A stretch of DNA of 58,119 nucleotides, taken from Calothrix sp. HK-06 (GTDB lineage Bacteria; Cyanobacteriota; Cyanobacteriia; Cyanobacteriales; Nostocaceae). The stretch spans positions 1 to 58,119 of the forward strand of contig NZ_MRCD01000057.1 in the NCBI RefSeq assembly GCF_001904745.1, given 5' to 3'. Positions 43,270-52,900 of this stretch are shown in pieces (within the stretch, counting starts at the first letter, position 1; each line of letters starts with the position of its first letter). A model generated the notes under the pieces. It was not told the DNA's origin. It saw nothing but the letters and a program-made list of their open reading frames with translations, and did not search any database. Both the position numbers and the translations under genes were made by a program.

Positions 43270-43355
43270 CTCTCCCCAACCCCTCTCCTTGTAAGAGAGC
43301 GGCTAAATATTCTCCCCCTTCCCTTGTAGGGAAGGGGGTCGGGGGGTTAGGTTTT
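43270..43355. terminator. Hairpins between the exporter and cargo genes
   Basis: CCCTCTCCTTGTAAGAGAG (about 43281-43301), then CCCCTTCCC-ttgta-GGGAAGGGG (about 43317-43339), followed by TCGGGGGGTTAGGTTTTTAAG. The second stem with its later T5 run could terminate most exporter transcripts before the cargo gene. Both resemble dispersed repeats seen at 12905, 13275 and 18727. Confidence 0.5.
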
Positions 43356-43446
43356 TAAGAAAATTAATTTAGGAGTTTGCAGAAAAAAGAACAAATAAAA
43401 GTGAATAACTATATAAGAGCTAATAAATACATAAGAGTGAGTAACT

Positions 43447-45117
43447 ATGGTTGATACTCAAGACCCTTGGCGTAAAAAATCGCGCTCCGGATTTGTTTCA
43501 GAAAATCCGCTTTCTTCAGCACAACTTCGTGCAGCAAATCCGCTGTCTTCAGCACGTGTTCATGCCTCGGCAACCTCTACACATCCCAAGCCTCAGCCCT
43601 CATTACCTGAGCGTAGTCCTGCTGTCAGCCTGCGTCGGGGCGATACTCTCTGGGAAGTTGCCCAGAAAAAACTTGGTAATGGTACTCGTTGGCACGAACT
43701 TCGCAAAGCTGATGGTAGCAAATTTACTAGTCAAGAAGCTAGGCGCCTAACTGTAGGGACACAAGTTAATCTTCCTACTAAAACAACAGCGCAAACACTA
43801 TCAAATGCGACCCTGCGCTCAAATACACACTATACATCTACACAAGTTCTTGGTGCAGAAGGTATAAGGCACCGTGAATTAAATCCAAGCTCGACTCCTT
43901 CAACTAGAAACACCCAATTGAGCGCTTCTCCTGCACTATACTCTAGAACCTCCCTATTTTCTTCAAATCTGATTAGTGCTAAAAATCCAGTGCGCCGTGA
44001 ATACCCCAACAGTTCCAGTTACCAAGCTAAAAGCACTGGGTCTAGAGATTCATCTAATACTTGGAATAATAATTCATTAATAAATGGAACTGTCAAAGGA
44101 ATTGCTTTAGGGACTCCTACCGCAAACAGATCAACACCCCCAATGCCAAAGACCAACTCGCTAGATGCTAACCGTGCCATTGGTAGAATAACTGAGAGAG
44201 CTTGGAATGAACATTTTAATTCCAGATCAGATATTGTTAGAAACATTCATCAAACAACCTGGAAAGATCGCAGCACGAAAAAAACCTTACCATTTTCAGA
44301 TGCTAAATCACGTCGTCCAGATAATTTTATTAAACTGAATAACGGTCGAGGAGTAGCAGTAGAAATTAAGGGTACACCCCTAGCGGTTGAAAGCTCTGAA
44401 GCATCTAAGCAGCGAGCGCGCGACCGCACTGCTCTTAGCAAACGCGCACTTCTTGGTAATAAAAAGAAGGGTTTCCATGAAGTTCATAGTGCTACCACTA
44501 AGGTTGGGCTTCCCATTGTCGGATCAGGAGGCAATACTGCCCTACCAGGACAGACACAAAAACACGTCATTATAAAACCCAGAGGTGGCGCCCAACCTCT
44601 TCCCGCTACTTGGAGTGAACGTGTTAAATCACTTGGTGGTTATAAAGATTCACCGACTTCAACTGTAAGAACAAGAGGCGCCAACAGGTCTCCTCAAACA
44701 AGAACATTTGTTGCCCCAAAAACATCTAACGAATCTCGAGCAGCTAGTAAGATACCACAAGTAGCTAAAGCAGTTGGCGAATCGAAAGCAGCTAGCATGG
44801 CACTTCGAGGAGCGAGTAGAGTCGCTGCACCAGTTGCAATTGGACTTGATACATGGCGCCTAGGGGACGCTTATAAAAAAGATGGATTTGGGAAAGAATT
44901 CCGGAAAACAGCGGGTAGTGTTGCTGGTGGATGGGGTGGTGCAGCAGCAGGCGCCGCTATTGGGTCTTTTGCGGGACCTCCAGGAATGATAGTCGGTGGA
45001 ATAATTGGTGGTGTTGCTGGCAGTGAATTTGGCGACGATATCGAGCAAGGAGCAGAAAAGTTAGGAAAAGGAATAGTTGACGGAGGTAAAAAAGTGTGGA
45101 ATAAACTTTTTGGTTAA
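43447..45117 (+). CDS. LysM protein with PD-(D/E)XK nuclease-like core and glycine-zipper tail; candidate secreted toxin
   Basis: 556 residues, not recognised as a named family. The N-terminus has a duplicated NPLSSA(R/Q) motif (20-37). LysM about 60-110: RRGDTLWEVAQKKLGNGTRW and RRLTVGTQVNLP. A long Ser/Thr/Asn-rich linker follows. The core about 240-350 has a helix GRITERAWNEHF (Glu250), RRPDNFI (Asp292), then AVEIKG (Glu306, Lys308) and a helix with KQRARDR: the E...PD...ExK...Q layout of restriction-endonuclease-fold toxins. The C-terminal part (488-530) is a glycine zipper, GGWGGAAAGAAIGSFAG and MIVGGIIGGVAG, ending KKVWNKLFG. No Sec signal or double-Gly leader. It lies between the exporter and the convergent HlyD gene, so export by that type I system is the best guess. 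No immunity gene is evident. Confidence 0.65.
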   Translation: MVDTQDPWRKKSRSGFVSENPLSSAQLRAANPLSSARVHASATSTHPKPQPSLPERSPAVSLRRGDTLWEVAQKKLGNGTRWHELRKADGSKFTSQEARRLTVGTQVNLPTKTTAQTLSNATLRSNTHYTSTQVLGAEGIRHRELNPSSTPSTRNTQLSASPALYSRTSLFSSNLISAKNPVRREYPNSSSYQAKSTGSRDSSNTWNNNSLINGTVKGIALGTPTANRSTPPMPKTNSLDANRAIGRITERAWNEHFNSRSDIVRNIHQTTWKDRSTKKTLPFSDAKSRRPDNFIKLNNGRGVAVEIKGTPLAVESSEASKQRARDRTALSKRALLGNKKKGFHEVHSATTKVGLPIVGSGGNTALPGQTQKHVIIKPRGGAQPLPATWSERVKSLGGYKDSPTSTVRTRGANRSPQTRTFVAPKTSNESRAASKIPQVAKAVGESKAASMALRGASRVAAPVAIGLDTWRLGDAYKKDGFGKEFRKTAGSVAGGWGGAAAGAAIGSFAGPPGMIVGGIIGGVAGSEFGDDIEQGAEKLGKGIVDGGKKVWNKLFG

Positions 45118-45147
45118 CTTATTACAGTAGGGTGGGCACTGCTCGCT

Positions 45148-46365
45148 CTACTTACGAGAAAACACATCATCAAATTTCCGCATCATCGGCTCAAGCAACA
45201 AGCTTAAAACTGTCTTTTGTCGCATGACAATATTGCCTTCTGCTTTCATGCCAGCAGTTAATTGTTTATCTAAACCCCGCTTTTGAAGCTGAAATGAATC
45301 AAGTTTAATTCTAGTAGGGTAAACCTCCTTACTAGAATTCTTATCTCTTGTAACTGCATTCGGACTAACGTCAATTACCTCACCATCAATAGTGCCAAAC
45401 TCTTGATAGCTTAAGGCTTCTATTTTAACTTTTGCCTTCATTTTTGCATGAACAAATGCTTTATATTGATTTGGCAAATCAACTTCTAATAAAGGTTGTT
45501 TTCCTTCTGGTAAAATTGATAACAAATCTTCACCGACTTGCACTATTCCCTGACCTTGATTTAGTTTGATGTTATAAACTTTGCCTGAAATTGGGGCTGT
45601 AATAACTTGATTCTGGAACTGATTTATAGCTTGTTTTATTCTGCCTTCAATAGACTTCAATTCTTCACGACGTTTGCTCAACTCAGAAAGGGCGCCAGTT
45701 TTATAAGATTCCTCCAGTTGCTTCATTTTTGGCTTTTGAGCTTCAAAGCTTTTTCTTGCATTATTTAGTTCAACTTGAGCGTTTTCACACCTAACGTAGG
45801 GGATACCACCGTAGAAAGGACATTCCTTGTCTGCTTTACGTTTAGCAAAGTTCAAGTTATTTAATAGACGCTGATATTCTATTTTCGCCTCATTCATGCG
45901 TGCTTTCTGGTTTTCTTCAGCTGCTTTAGTCGCGCGCTCTATATCTTGTTTAATTGATTGAGATTGCTGCTTTAGCGTTTCAATTTCTGCTCGAGACGAT
46001 TCGGAGTTAAGTACTACTAATGTCTCACCCTGTTGTACAAGCGAACCTTCTTTAACTTTAGTTGAATTAATATACTTAATTTTGCCACCACTAGGCGCCC
46101 GCACTGGCTGCACGTCTTGCTCACCAAGAATCAACTTACCATGAGCTTCAGCGACTTCATCGACTTTATTTAAACCTGCCCAGGTGATGGCGCCAAATAC
46201 TGCCAAACTTAAAGTTATCCCCACCAATCTTGTGTAAAGCGGTGGTAACTCTTGCACTGCTTTACCTAATTCGTAATCTAGGTAAGCGTCTGGGTTGGCA
46301 AATTGCTCTTTAGTTTGCCGAGCTTGAGATGGAGAGGAAGCAAAGGGCAGTTTCATTTTTGCCAC
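45148..46365 (-). CDS. HlyD-family membrane fusion protein
   Basis: 405 residues from a GTG start; an ATG three codons in is an alternative, and neither has a clear ribosome site. Cytoplasmic N-terminus, one membrane helix (about 46-66, VGITLSLAVFGAITWAGL), a biotinyl/lipoyl half-motif (VRAPSGGKIKYI and VKEGSLVQQGETLVVL), a long coiled coil (about 125-255), a second lipoyl half (VITAPISGKVYNIKLNQGQG), and a beta-barrel end with GMKAEGNIVMRQKTV. It is the periplasmic adaptor linking an ABC exporter to a TolC-type outer-membrane channel. The coiled coil contains KECPFYGGIPYVRCENAQ, a two-Cys insertion I do not know from canonical HlyD. Convergent with the LysM/nuclease gene, 30 bases apart. Confidence 0.9.
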   Translation of the reverse strand: MAKMKLPFASSPSQARQTKEQFANPDAYLDYELGKAVQELPPLYTRLVGITLSLAVFGAITWAGLNKVDEVAEAHGKLILGEQDVQPVRAPSGGKIKYINSTKVKEGSLVQQGETLVVLNSESSRAEIETLKQQSQSIKQDIERATKAAEENQKARMNEAKIEYQRLLNNLNFAKRKADKECPFYGGIPYVRCENAQVELNNARKSFEAQKPKMKQLEESYKTGALSELSKRREELKSIEGRIKQAINQFQNQVITAPISGKVYNIKLNQGQGIVQVGEDLLSILPEGKQPLLEVDLPNQYKAFVHAKMKAKVKIEALSYQEFGTIDGEVIDVSPNAVTRDKNSSKEVYPTRIKLDSFQLQKRGLDKQLTAGMKAEGNIVMRQKTVLSLLLEPMMRKFDDVFSRK

Positions 46366-46404
46366 TTATTGTGTAATGTTCTTGCAAATTGTAAAAACAC
46401 GCAT

Positions 46405-46434
46405 TGTAAAGACGCGATAAATCGCGTCTCTACA
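46405..46434. repeat. GTAAAGACGCG/CGCGTCTCTAC dispersed hairpin
   Basis: TGTAAAGACGCGAT-aa-ATCGCGTCTCTACA, immediately downstream of the cyclophilin stop. Its right half was copied together with the gene fragment at 39525-39660. Probably serves as a transcript end. Confidence 0.65.
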
Positions 46435-46441
46435 TTATTAA

Positions 46442-47539
46442 TTATGCAACTGGTTCAACTAAATTTTCTAAACCATCAATAACTTTTGCCGATTCAATTT
46501 TATCACCAGCTTTGAGTTCGTCTAAAACTTCCTTACCTTCAGTAACATAACCAAAAATGGCATAGCGACCATCTAACAAATTACGTCCAGCAGGTGTTAA
46601 CTCTGGTTCAAATAGAAAGAAGAAAATTTGCGACGAACCACCATTGACATCGCGCTCTGGACGTGCTAGAGCTAAGGCACCAAACGAAGAGAAAGGTAAT
46701 ACAGGCATATCTGTATAACGCCCAGCTTCTTCTAAAGTAGTACCATAAGTAGGCGCCTTATCACCTTCTACCAAAACTTCAAACGGAACCGCGCGGTATT
46801 TCTTAGTTTTAGGGTCAATAAAACCATCAGCATCTTTGGGTTTACCAGTTTGAAGAACATAAGACTCTTCAGAACGAGTAAATTCCAAACCGTTATAAAA
46901 ACCACGTTGAACCAAATCAACAAAATTACCAGCAGTCACAGGTGCGCTATAACCGTCAACTTCAACCGTCATATCACCCTTATTCGTCTGAATCGCTATT
47001 TTCGCGTGACCCTTGAGTTGAGGCAAATTACTATATTCGCTAGGAATTTCGTAAGGGAACGCTTTAACCATCAGTTGTTCTAAATCACCGACTAAATCTA
47101 GAACAGCAGCACGTTCTTCACGAACCTTTTCTTTATCTTTAACTTCTGCAACAGCACGGAGCGATTCAACTTTTGTTTTGATTTGCTCAATTAACTGCTG
47201 TGCTTCAGCTTGACCGGAAGCAGGAACCGCAGCGAGAATTTTATCAGGCTTATCAAGAACACGCGATGCTTTCTTTACATCATTATTAACTGCACTCCAA
47301 CGCTTGTTAGCACGTAGCTGGTTAGAGATATCTTCTATACTTTTTTGCAATTCACGTACAGGTTTGTTATCGATAGGCAGTGCGTAACGTAACAGCGCCT
47401 TACCGTCAGTGATGGCATTTCCTGCTGGCAGCGCAGCATAACTAGGGGGAGTCCACCCAGTAGTAATACCTAAAATTAGAGTTAGCGACAGCACTAATTT
47501 TAGGCTGCCCTTCAGTTTGCTTTTTAATAAATCGAACAT
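46442..47539 (-). CDS. Cyclophilin-type peptidyl-prolyl isomerase, TLP40/CYP38-like
   Basis: 365 residues. Signal peptide with cleavage near SYAA (residue 35) for the periplasm or thylakoid lumen. An N-terminal helical bundle (about 45-165: LRYALPIDNKPVRELQKSIE, LRANKRWSAVNNDVKKASRV) is followed by a divergent cyclophilin domain (about 180-360: AKIAIQTNKGDMTVEVDGYS, APVTAGNFVDLVQRGFYNGL, GGSSQIFFFLFEPELTPAGR, NLLDGRYAIFGYV). This architecture matches TLP40/CYP38, which assists photosystem II assembly and has little isomerase activity in plants. The ATG is clear and the next gene starts 259 bases away on the other strand. A broken copy of its 3' end lies at 39525-39660. Confidence 0.9.
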   Translation of the reverse strand: MFDLLKSKLKGSLKLVLSLTLILGITTGWTPPSYAALPAGNAITDGKALLRYALPIDNKPVRELQKSIEDISNQLRANKRWSAVNNDVKKASRVLDKPDKILAAVPASGQAEAQQLIEQIKTKVESLRAVAEVKDKEKVREERAAVLDLVGDLEQLMVKAFPYEIPSEYSNLPQLKGHAKIAIQTNKGDMTVEVDGYSAPVTAGNFVDLVQRGFYNGLEFTRSEESYVLQTGKPKDADGFIDPKTKKYRAVPFEVLVEGDKAPTYGTTLEEAGRYTDMPVLPFSSFGALALARPERDVNGGSSQIFFFLFEPELTPAGRNLLDGRYAIFGYVTEGKEVLDELKAGDKIESAKVIDGLENLVEPVA

Positions 47540-47798
47540 GGAGACTACTCAACGAGCGCATTAATTTTCTCAACTGGGTGTTACCCATTAACAATCTTCC
47601 CACAGACGCGATACCCAAGCGTCTCTACAATTGGAATAACGATTTAAAAATCTTGCTGCGATAGCACCGTGTTTAGATAATTTTTACCACCTAATCTGAT
47701 TACGGGCTTACGTTTTTATGATACTGATATATTTTTATTTTTCAATTTATAGTAATAATATATTATAATATTGTCTAAAGCGAGAACATAAAGGCACT

Positions 47799-48452
47799 TT
47801 GCTCACTGGCTTGACTTTGGTTGCCGTTCAATATCAAACTTATACTGTAGAAGAGTTTTATACCCTGAACTTGCCCGAAGGTCAGGAGTATGAACTGGTA
47901 AACGGAATTGTTACACCAATGTCTGAACCTTCAGGAGAACACGAAAATCTCAGGTCTGAATTACTTGTAGAACTGCGGTTAGAAAGTAGACGGTCACAAC
48001 TTGGGTTATTAGTGCATCCTAAACCTGTGCTGGAACTAGGACTAAGAGACACCCGTAAACCTGATTTAATCGCTATTGACCGAGACTCCTGGAACCAACA
48101 AACTTTAAGTGAAGCTATATTAAAACAACCTCCTAGTGTTGTAATTGAGATTGTCAGCACTAATTGGGAAGAGGATTATCGTAACAAACCTCTGTGGTAT
48201 GCTGCCTTTGGGGTAAGTGAGTTATGGATTGTTGACCCTTTATTCACCATTGCCCGTTATCCAAAACGCAAAAATCCTAAAATTCAAGAACCGACCATCT
48301 CTATCGGTAAACTGGTTCCTTCACCCAGTATTTTAATTGAGCGAGAATACGAATTTGAAAGTTTTACAGGTAAAGATTGTATTAAGTCGCAATTCTTTCC
48401 AAATTTAAATTTAACTGTAGAACAAGTTATTGCATTCGGTGCCGGAATTTAG
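47799..48452 (+). CDS. Uma2-family (DUF820) PD-(D/E)XK endonuclease
   Basis: 217 residues. Motifs: YTVEEFYTLNLPEGQEYELV (the N-terminal Glu helix and strand), MSEPSGEHENLRSELL, the catalytic KPDLIAID with the upstream LRDTRKPDLI, then SVVIEIVSTNWEEDYRNKPL (ExxS/N-type active site) and YAAFGVSELWIVDP. Uma2 proteins are very numerous in cyanobacteria and of uncertain role. The frame has no ATG near its 5' end: TTG at 47799 (AAAGG 4 bases upstream) or TTG at 47811 (TLVAVQ..., the usual family start) are the choices. It stands alone. Confidence 0.85.
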   Translation: MLTGLTLVAVQYQTYTVEEFYTLNLPEGQEYELVNGIVTPMSEPSGEHENLRSELLVELRLESRRSQLGLLVHPKPVLELGLRDTRKPDLIAIDRDSWNQQTLSEAILKQPPSVVIEIVSTNWEEDYRNKPLWYAAFGVSELWIVDPLFTIARYPKRKNPKIQEPTISIGKLVPSPSILIEREYEFESFTGKDCIKSQFFPNLNLTVEQVIAFGAGI

Positions 48453-48475
48453 TTAGAAACCTGGTTTCTTGGCTC
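48453..48475. repeat. AGAAACCTGGTTTCT dispersed palindrome
   Basis: Directly follows the Uma2 stop codon: TTAGAAACCTGGTTTCTTGG. Same family as at 19155, 34708, 37179 and 54471. Confidence 0.6.
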
Positions 48476-48478
48476 GTT

Positions 48479-48604
48479 TTAAGTTTCTACAGCAAATTCT
48501 TGTGAGTCTACATCCCAATTTACCCAACGAATAGCTTCACGCGCGGATGTCATAGTTGGTGGAACACGAGTAGCATGAATATACGCGGTACTTGGACAAG
48601 TCAT
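48479..48604 (-). pseudogene. Conserved-looking 41-codon C-terminal fragment
   Basis: Minus strand: MTCPSTAYIHATRVPPTMTS, then AREAIRWVNWDVDSQEFAVE and T. The pattern CPSTxxxxxxRVPPxxxxAREA, followed by WVNWDVDxxEFAVxT, looks like the C-terminal end of a larger cyanobacterial protein (perhaps the DUF6745 group), not a whole gene. Family assignment is from memory and weak. Upstream sequence shows no continuation. Confidence 0.4.
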
Positions 48605-48652
48605 TTTTAAAAGGTAAATTGGTTCAACTTAGAAAAATCTGGCGCCTTTAAC

Positions 48653-48970
48653 ATGGCAACGGATGGAATGGATAAGCTTGATTTACGCTTAAAATCTACA
48701 TGGGAAATGCTATATCGGAAGTTTGTCGGCATTATTCCAGGTGAAGAAAATCAACAAGGATATGGCTGCATTAATGGCATCAACATATTTCAATATTTCA
48801 AACCTTGGCAGGTATTCGGTTTAGACCCTAAGACCGCAACAAAAGATGATGTTAAAACTGCTTATTATCGACTTTATAAAATTTATCACCCAGACAATGT
48901 TAAGACTGGAGATAGACAAATTTTTGAATGAATTAATATTATGTATAAGAGTATTATTGCTGGTTTATAA
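48653..48970 (+). CDS. Small J-domain (DnaJ-like) protein with a late nonsense codon
   Basis: The ATG at 48653 opens a frame of 92 codons ending TGA at 48931. Residues about 50-92 form most of a J domain: KPWQVFGLDPKTATKDDVKT, AYYRLYKIYHPDN with the invariant HPD. J domains stimulate DnaK ATPase. After the TGA the same frame continues INIMYKSIIAGL to a TAA at 48970, and FERxNxMYKSI is the expected end of the J-domain helix IV. A single CGA-to-TGA change would explain it, so the gene is either slightly truncated or decaying. The first 40 residues are of unknown type. GGCGCC lies just before the start. Confidence 0.55.
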
Positions 48971-49055
48971 TCGTGTCGTTTGATAGAAAAATTATTTATA
49001 TAGAAGAAAGTAGCATTGCTCAAAGTTTTGAACTTCAGCAAGAAAAATTTTCTTG

Positions 49056-49080
49056 TGGGGTGGGCAAGGATGCCCACCCG
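49056..49080. repeat. GGTGGGC-aaggat-GCCCACC hairpin
   Basis: GGGTGGGCAAGGATGCCCACCC folds into an 8-bp stem with a 6-base loop; a related GGGCAAGGATGGCC follows at about 49095. Similar to hairpins at 156 and 18664. A plus-strand frame running through it (48973-49155) is not a gene. Confidence 0.6.
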
Positions 49081-49196
49081 CATATTTGGGAACGGGCAAG
49101 GATGGCCATTCCACCAATCTATCCTAAAGAAAGAAGCGCACGTGGTAGAAATTGAGTAATGTGAGGCTGGTTGCTTAAAGTTAAGGATAAAGGTCT

Positions 49197-49922
49197 GTGG
49201 TTCCAATTCGCGATAATAATCCTACGACAATCACCCCATATGTAACTTTTGGGCTGATTGCGATTAATGTTTTAGCTTTTATATATGAGTCGAGTCTCCC
49301 TCCTCAGTATTTGGATGGGTTTATGCATTTATTCGCGGTTGTTCCACGCGAGTTAAGTTTGAGTTTTGGTGGAGCGACAATTAATCAGCCTATACCTGAA
49401 TGGAGTACTTTGATTACTTCTCAATTTCTACATGGGGGTATATTGCATTTGGGCGGAAATATGCTATTCCTGTGGATTTTTGGTAATAACGTCGAAGATA
49501 AGCTTGGTCATGTTAAGTATTTAATTTTTTACTTAGCATGTGGGGTTTTGGCATCGCTGACTCAGTGGTATTTTGCCCAAGGTTCAAATATTCCGAATTT
49601 AGGAGCAAGCGGCGCCATTGCTGGAGTTATGGGCGCCTATATTCTACGTTTTCCTCAAGCTGAAATTCTTGGTGTTGTACCTTTAGGTATATTTTTCCCG
49701 ACTTTTAGAGTACCTGCGTACTTTTTCTTAGGATTTTGGTTCCTGCAACAGGGATTTTATGGTGTGGCAAGTCTGGAAACAACTACTAATATAGGTATGG
49801 AAAGCGGTGGTATTGCATATTGGGCACATGCTGGTGGTTTTGTGTTCGGCGCCATTCTTGGTCCACTGTTAGGTTTGTTCAGCGATAAAAGAGCAGAAGA
49901 AGAATATTTTTACAAACAGTAA
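49197..49922 (+). CDS. Rhomboid-family intramembrane serine protease
   Basis: 241 residues from a GTG start (AAAGG just upstream): VPIRDNNPTTITPYVTFGLI, the typical N-terminus of GlpG-like bacterial rhomboids. At least six hydrophobic segments. The catalytic pair is present: Ser138 in LGASGAIAGVMGAY and His211 in YWAHAGGFVFGAILG; the conserved HxxxN motif is seen in LHLGGNMLFLWIFGNNVED. It cuts single-pass membrane proteins within the membrane; the substrate is unknown. Convergent with the hybrid kinase gene, separated by the small palindrome GTCGTC-act-GACGAC at about 49930-49946. Confidence 0.93.
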   Translation: MVPIRDNNPTTITPYVTFGLIAINVLAFIYESSLPPQYLDGFMHLFAVVPRELSLSFGGATINQPIPEWSTLITSQFLHGGILHLGGNMLFLWIFGNNVEDKLGHVKYLIFYLACGVLASLTQWYFAQGSNIPNLGASGAIAGVMGAYILRFPQAEILGVVPLGIFFPTFRVPAYFFLGFWFLQQGFYGVASLETTTNIGMESGGIAYWAHAGGFVFGAILGPLLGLFSDKRAEEEYFYKQ

Positions 49923-49929
49923 TCTTGTA

Positions 49930-49946
49930 GGTCGTCACTGACGACC
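49930..49946. terminator. Short palindrome between convergent genes
   Basis: GGTCGTCA-c-TGACGACC forms a tight 8-bp hairpin in the 27-base gap between the rhomboid and kinase stop codons. A shared terminator-like position, though without a T-run. Confidence 0.5.
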
Positions 49947-49949
49947 ATA

Positions 49950-52900
49950 CTATGTTCTTCCTACTAAAGAAGCGACGACGGTAGTTAATTCTGCTGCTTC
50001 AATTGGTTTTGGTAGGTGTAATTGAAAACCTTCTCTAATTGCGCGTAATCGGTCTTCTGCACGAGCATAAGCTGTTAGTGCTGCTGCAGGTATGTTTCCT
50101 CCAGCGTTAGATGGTAACTCACGAATTTTACGGATTAGCGCGTATCCATCCTCACCAGGCATTCCTATATCACTGACTATTACATCAGGTTTACACTCAG
50201 ATATTAATTCAAGTGCTTCAGTTACAGAAGCAGCAGCTTGTACTTGTGCATAAGATTGTTCAAGGACAGTTACTACAAAGTTGCGGGTGTCAGCTTCATC
50301 ATCCACAACTAGTACACGTATTCCTTCAAGTGAAGGTAAGAAGCTTAATGCTGGAGGAAGTGTATTTGAAGGGGATATAATGTGGAGTGACGTCGAGTTA
50401 ATATGCTCATTATTTAATAGCGGTAATTTAACTGTAAATGTGGCGCCCAATCCTTCTCCTTGACTTTCAACTGCGACGCTACCACCATGAAGTTCTACTA
50501 AATGTTTGACTATTGCTAAACCTAAACCTAAACCCCCATGTGTTCTTGTACTCGAACTATCTGCTTGTCGAAAACGGTCGAACACATAAGGAATAAAATC
50601 AGGTTGAATACCAATACCGTTATCTTTAACTTGAATTAAGACTTGCTCTAAGGCGCCACAATGCTCACAATTGACTGTTGATAATCTAATTAATTTAATT
50701 TCTACTTCTCCTCCAACTCCCGTAAATTTAACCGCGTTGGATAGTAAATTCCAAGTTACTTGCTGTAAACGCTCTGCATCAGCTTTGACGAAAAGTTTAG
50801 GGTCAAAAATTGAAGCTTGTCGCTGGGAAAGTTTATCTTGTGAAAGTTTATCTTGTGAAATTACTTTTTGACTCGCTTGCCAACTCGAATCCTGAATTGT
50901 AAATATTACCTCTATGTGTTTTGCTTCAGCTGCAATACGCACTGTTTCAATTGCTGCTTCTACAATTGGTACGATATTACACGGTGCGACATTGAGCCGT
51001 AATTTACCACGGATGATACGCGAAATATCAAGCAAATCTTCAATTAGTTGCTTTTGAGCGCGTGCATTACGTTCGATGGTTTCTAATGCCTGCACTTTTT
51101 TCGTCGCATCAAGATTTGGGCGCCCGATAAGCAACTGTGACCAGCCTAATATAGAATTTAGAGGTGAGCGTAATTCATGCGATAAAATAGCCAAAAATTC
51201 ATCTTTCATGCGGTTTGCATCGCGCAGTTGGTCAGCTTGCTGCTGTAACGAACCAAGCAAACGTGAGCGTTCTATGGCAACAGCAATTTGGTCACACACT
51301 GCTTGCATCATACCAATTTCGTTTTGGCTAAATTTAGTACGCGAACGACTTCCAAAACCTAGCGTTCCATACAATTGCCCCTGAGCTATTAATGGATAAC
51401 TAGCAAAAGCTGTAATTTCTAAATCTCGAATCAATTTAGTTTTAGAGTTAGTACTATTCTGTACATCTTCTAGGGCAATAAATTGGCGTTCGGCAGTAAC
51501 AGTTCCACATATCGCTTGATTAAAATCTAATACATTAATATTTTTTGCGACTGCTTCTGTAACACCACTATACGAAGCTAAATGTAACTTCTGTTTGGGT
51601 TCATCAACTAAATAATTAAAGTAACAATCTAAACCTATTTGTTCTGATAGTTTGTGGAAAACACTGTCAAGTAAAGCTATAGGTTTTTGACTCGATAATA
51701 AATCGCTCGCAGTTCCAAAAAGCAATTGAAGCCGCTTATAACCTAAAGACAAAGCTCTTTCGACTTCTTTGCGCTTACTAATATCTTGAAACATTAACAC
51801 GCAAGTAGCAGGGCGCCCATACATTTCGCTTAATGTATCAGCAAATATCAGTAATGACCGAATTTCACCATTGGGGATATGCCAGTCCATCTCCACACTA
51901 TCCAACCTTTCGCCACGTGCAACTCTTACACCCGGCATTTGTTCATCTGGTATACGTTGCCCTGTGGAATCTGTACAATAATAAACTGTATGATATTCTT
52001 CGGCTGATTTACCTTTGGGAAATTCACCCCCAGCTATTTCATTGGCAGCACGGTTAGCAAAAATTACTTTGGCTGTTTTTGGTTCAATCAAAAGTAGTGG
52101 TGTCGGCATTAAATTAAGTAAATATTCAAGCCAGTTTTGCTGATTACGTAGCGTAATTTCGACTTGTTTACTCGCAGTAATATCATTATTAATAGCAAGA
52201 ATTTGGTGAAGTTCGCCATTTTCTTTCAAAATTGGCACATATTTTATCAACGTAGTAAATGTTCCACAGTTAGGTAAAGTTATCGTTGCTTCTGTAGTTT
52301 GTGTGGTCAGACTTTGTTGTGCTTGTATCAGCGCTTTTAAATAAGTATCTGTAACAGGAGATGGAAAAATTTCTTCATCAGTTTTTCCAATAACTTCTTC
52401 GCTCTTATTATTCGTGACTCGCAGTGCCGCTGCATTAACAAACTCTAGTTTTCTTTGCGCGTCATAAATAACAAACGCATCAGGAATATTGTCTACAGCT
52501 AAACGGAAGCGTTCTTCGCTTTTTTGCAATGCAGCTTCAACTTGCTTACGCTCACTCAAATCAAGAATAAAAGCTACTAACTCTTCGCGTTTTTCTCCGG
52601 TCAGCGTATAACCAACCAATATTGGAATCCGAGTTCCATTTTTACGAATAAGCTCTTTTTCGTAAGGCTTGCAAATGCCATACTTCTTAGCTTCGGCAAT
52701 GCGTTCTGTTTCTAAATCTATATATTCGGGTGGTGTAATATCAACCCAACGAATTTTCAGAGCTTTTAAATCTTCGCGTGAATAATCAATCATCCGCAAA
52801 AATTCATCATTGGCAAGACTAACGTTACCGTATATATCACCAAACAGAATTCCAATTATATTCGATTCAAAAAAACTGTGAAGTTTTTCTTCATTCGCAT

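Noticed and set aside
48973-49155. 60-codon ORF between the J-domain and rhomboid genes
   Set aside because: It passes through a GGTGGGC/GCCCACC hairpin and has no recognisable protein features.
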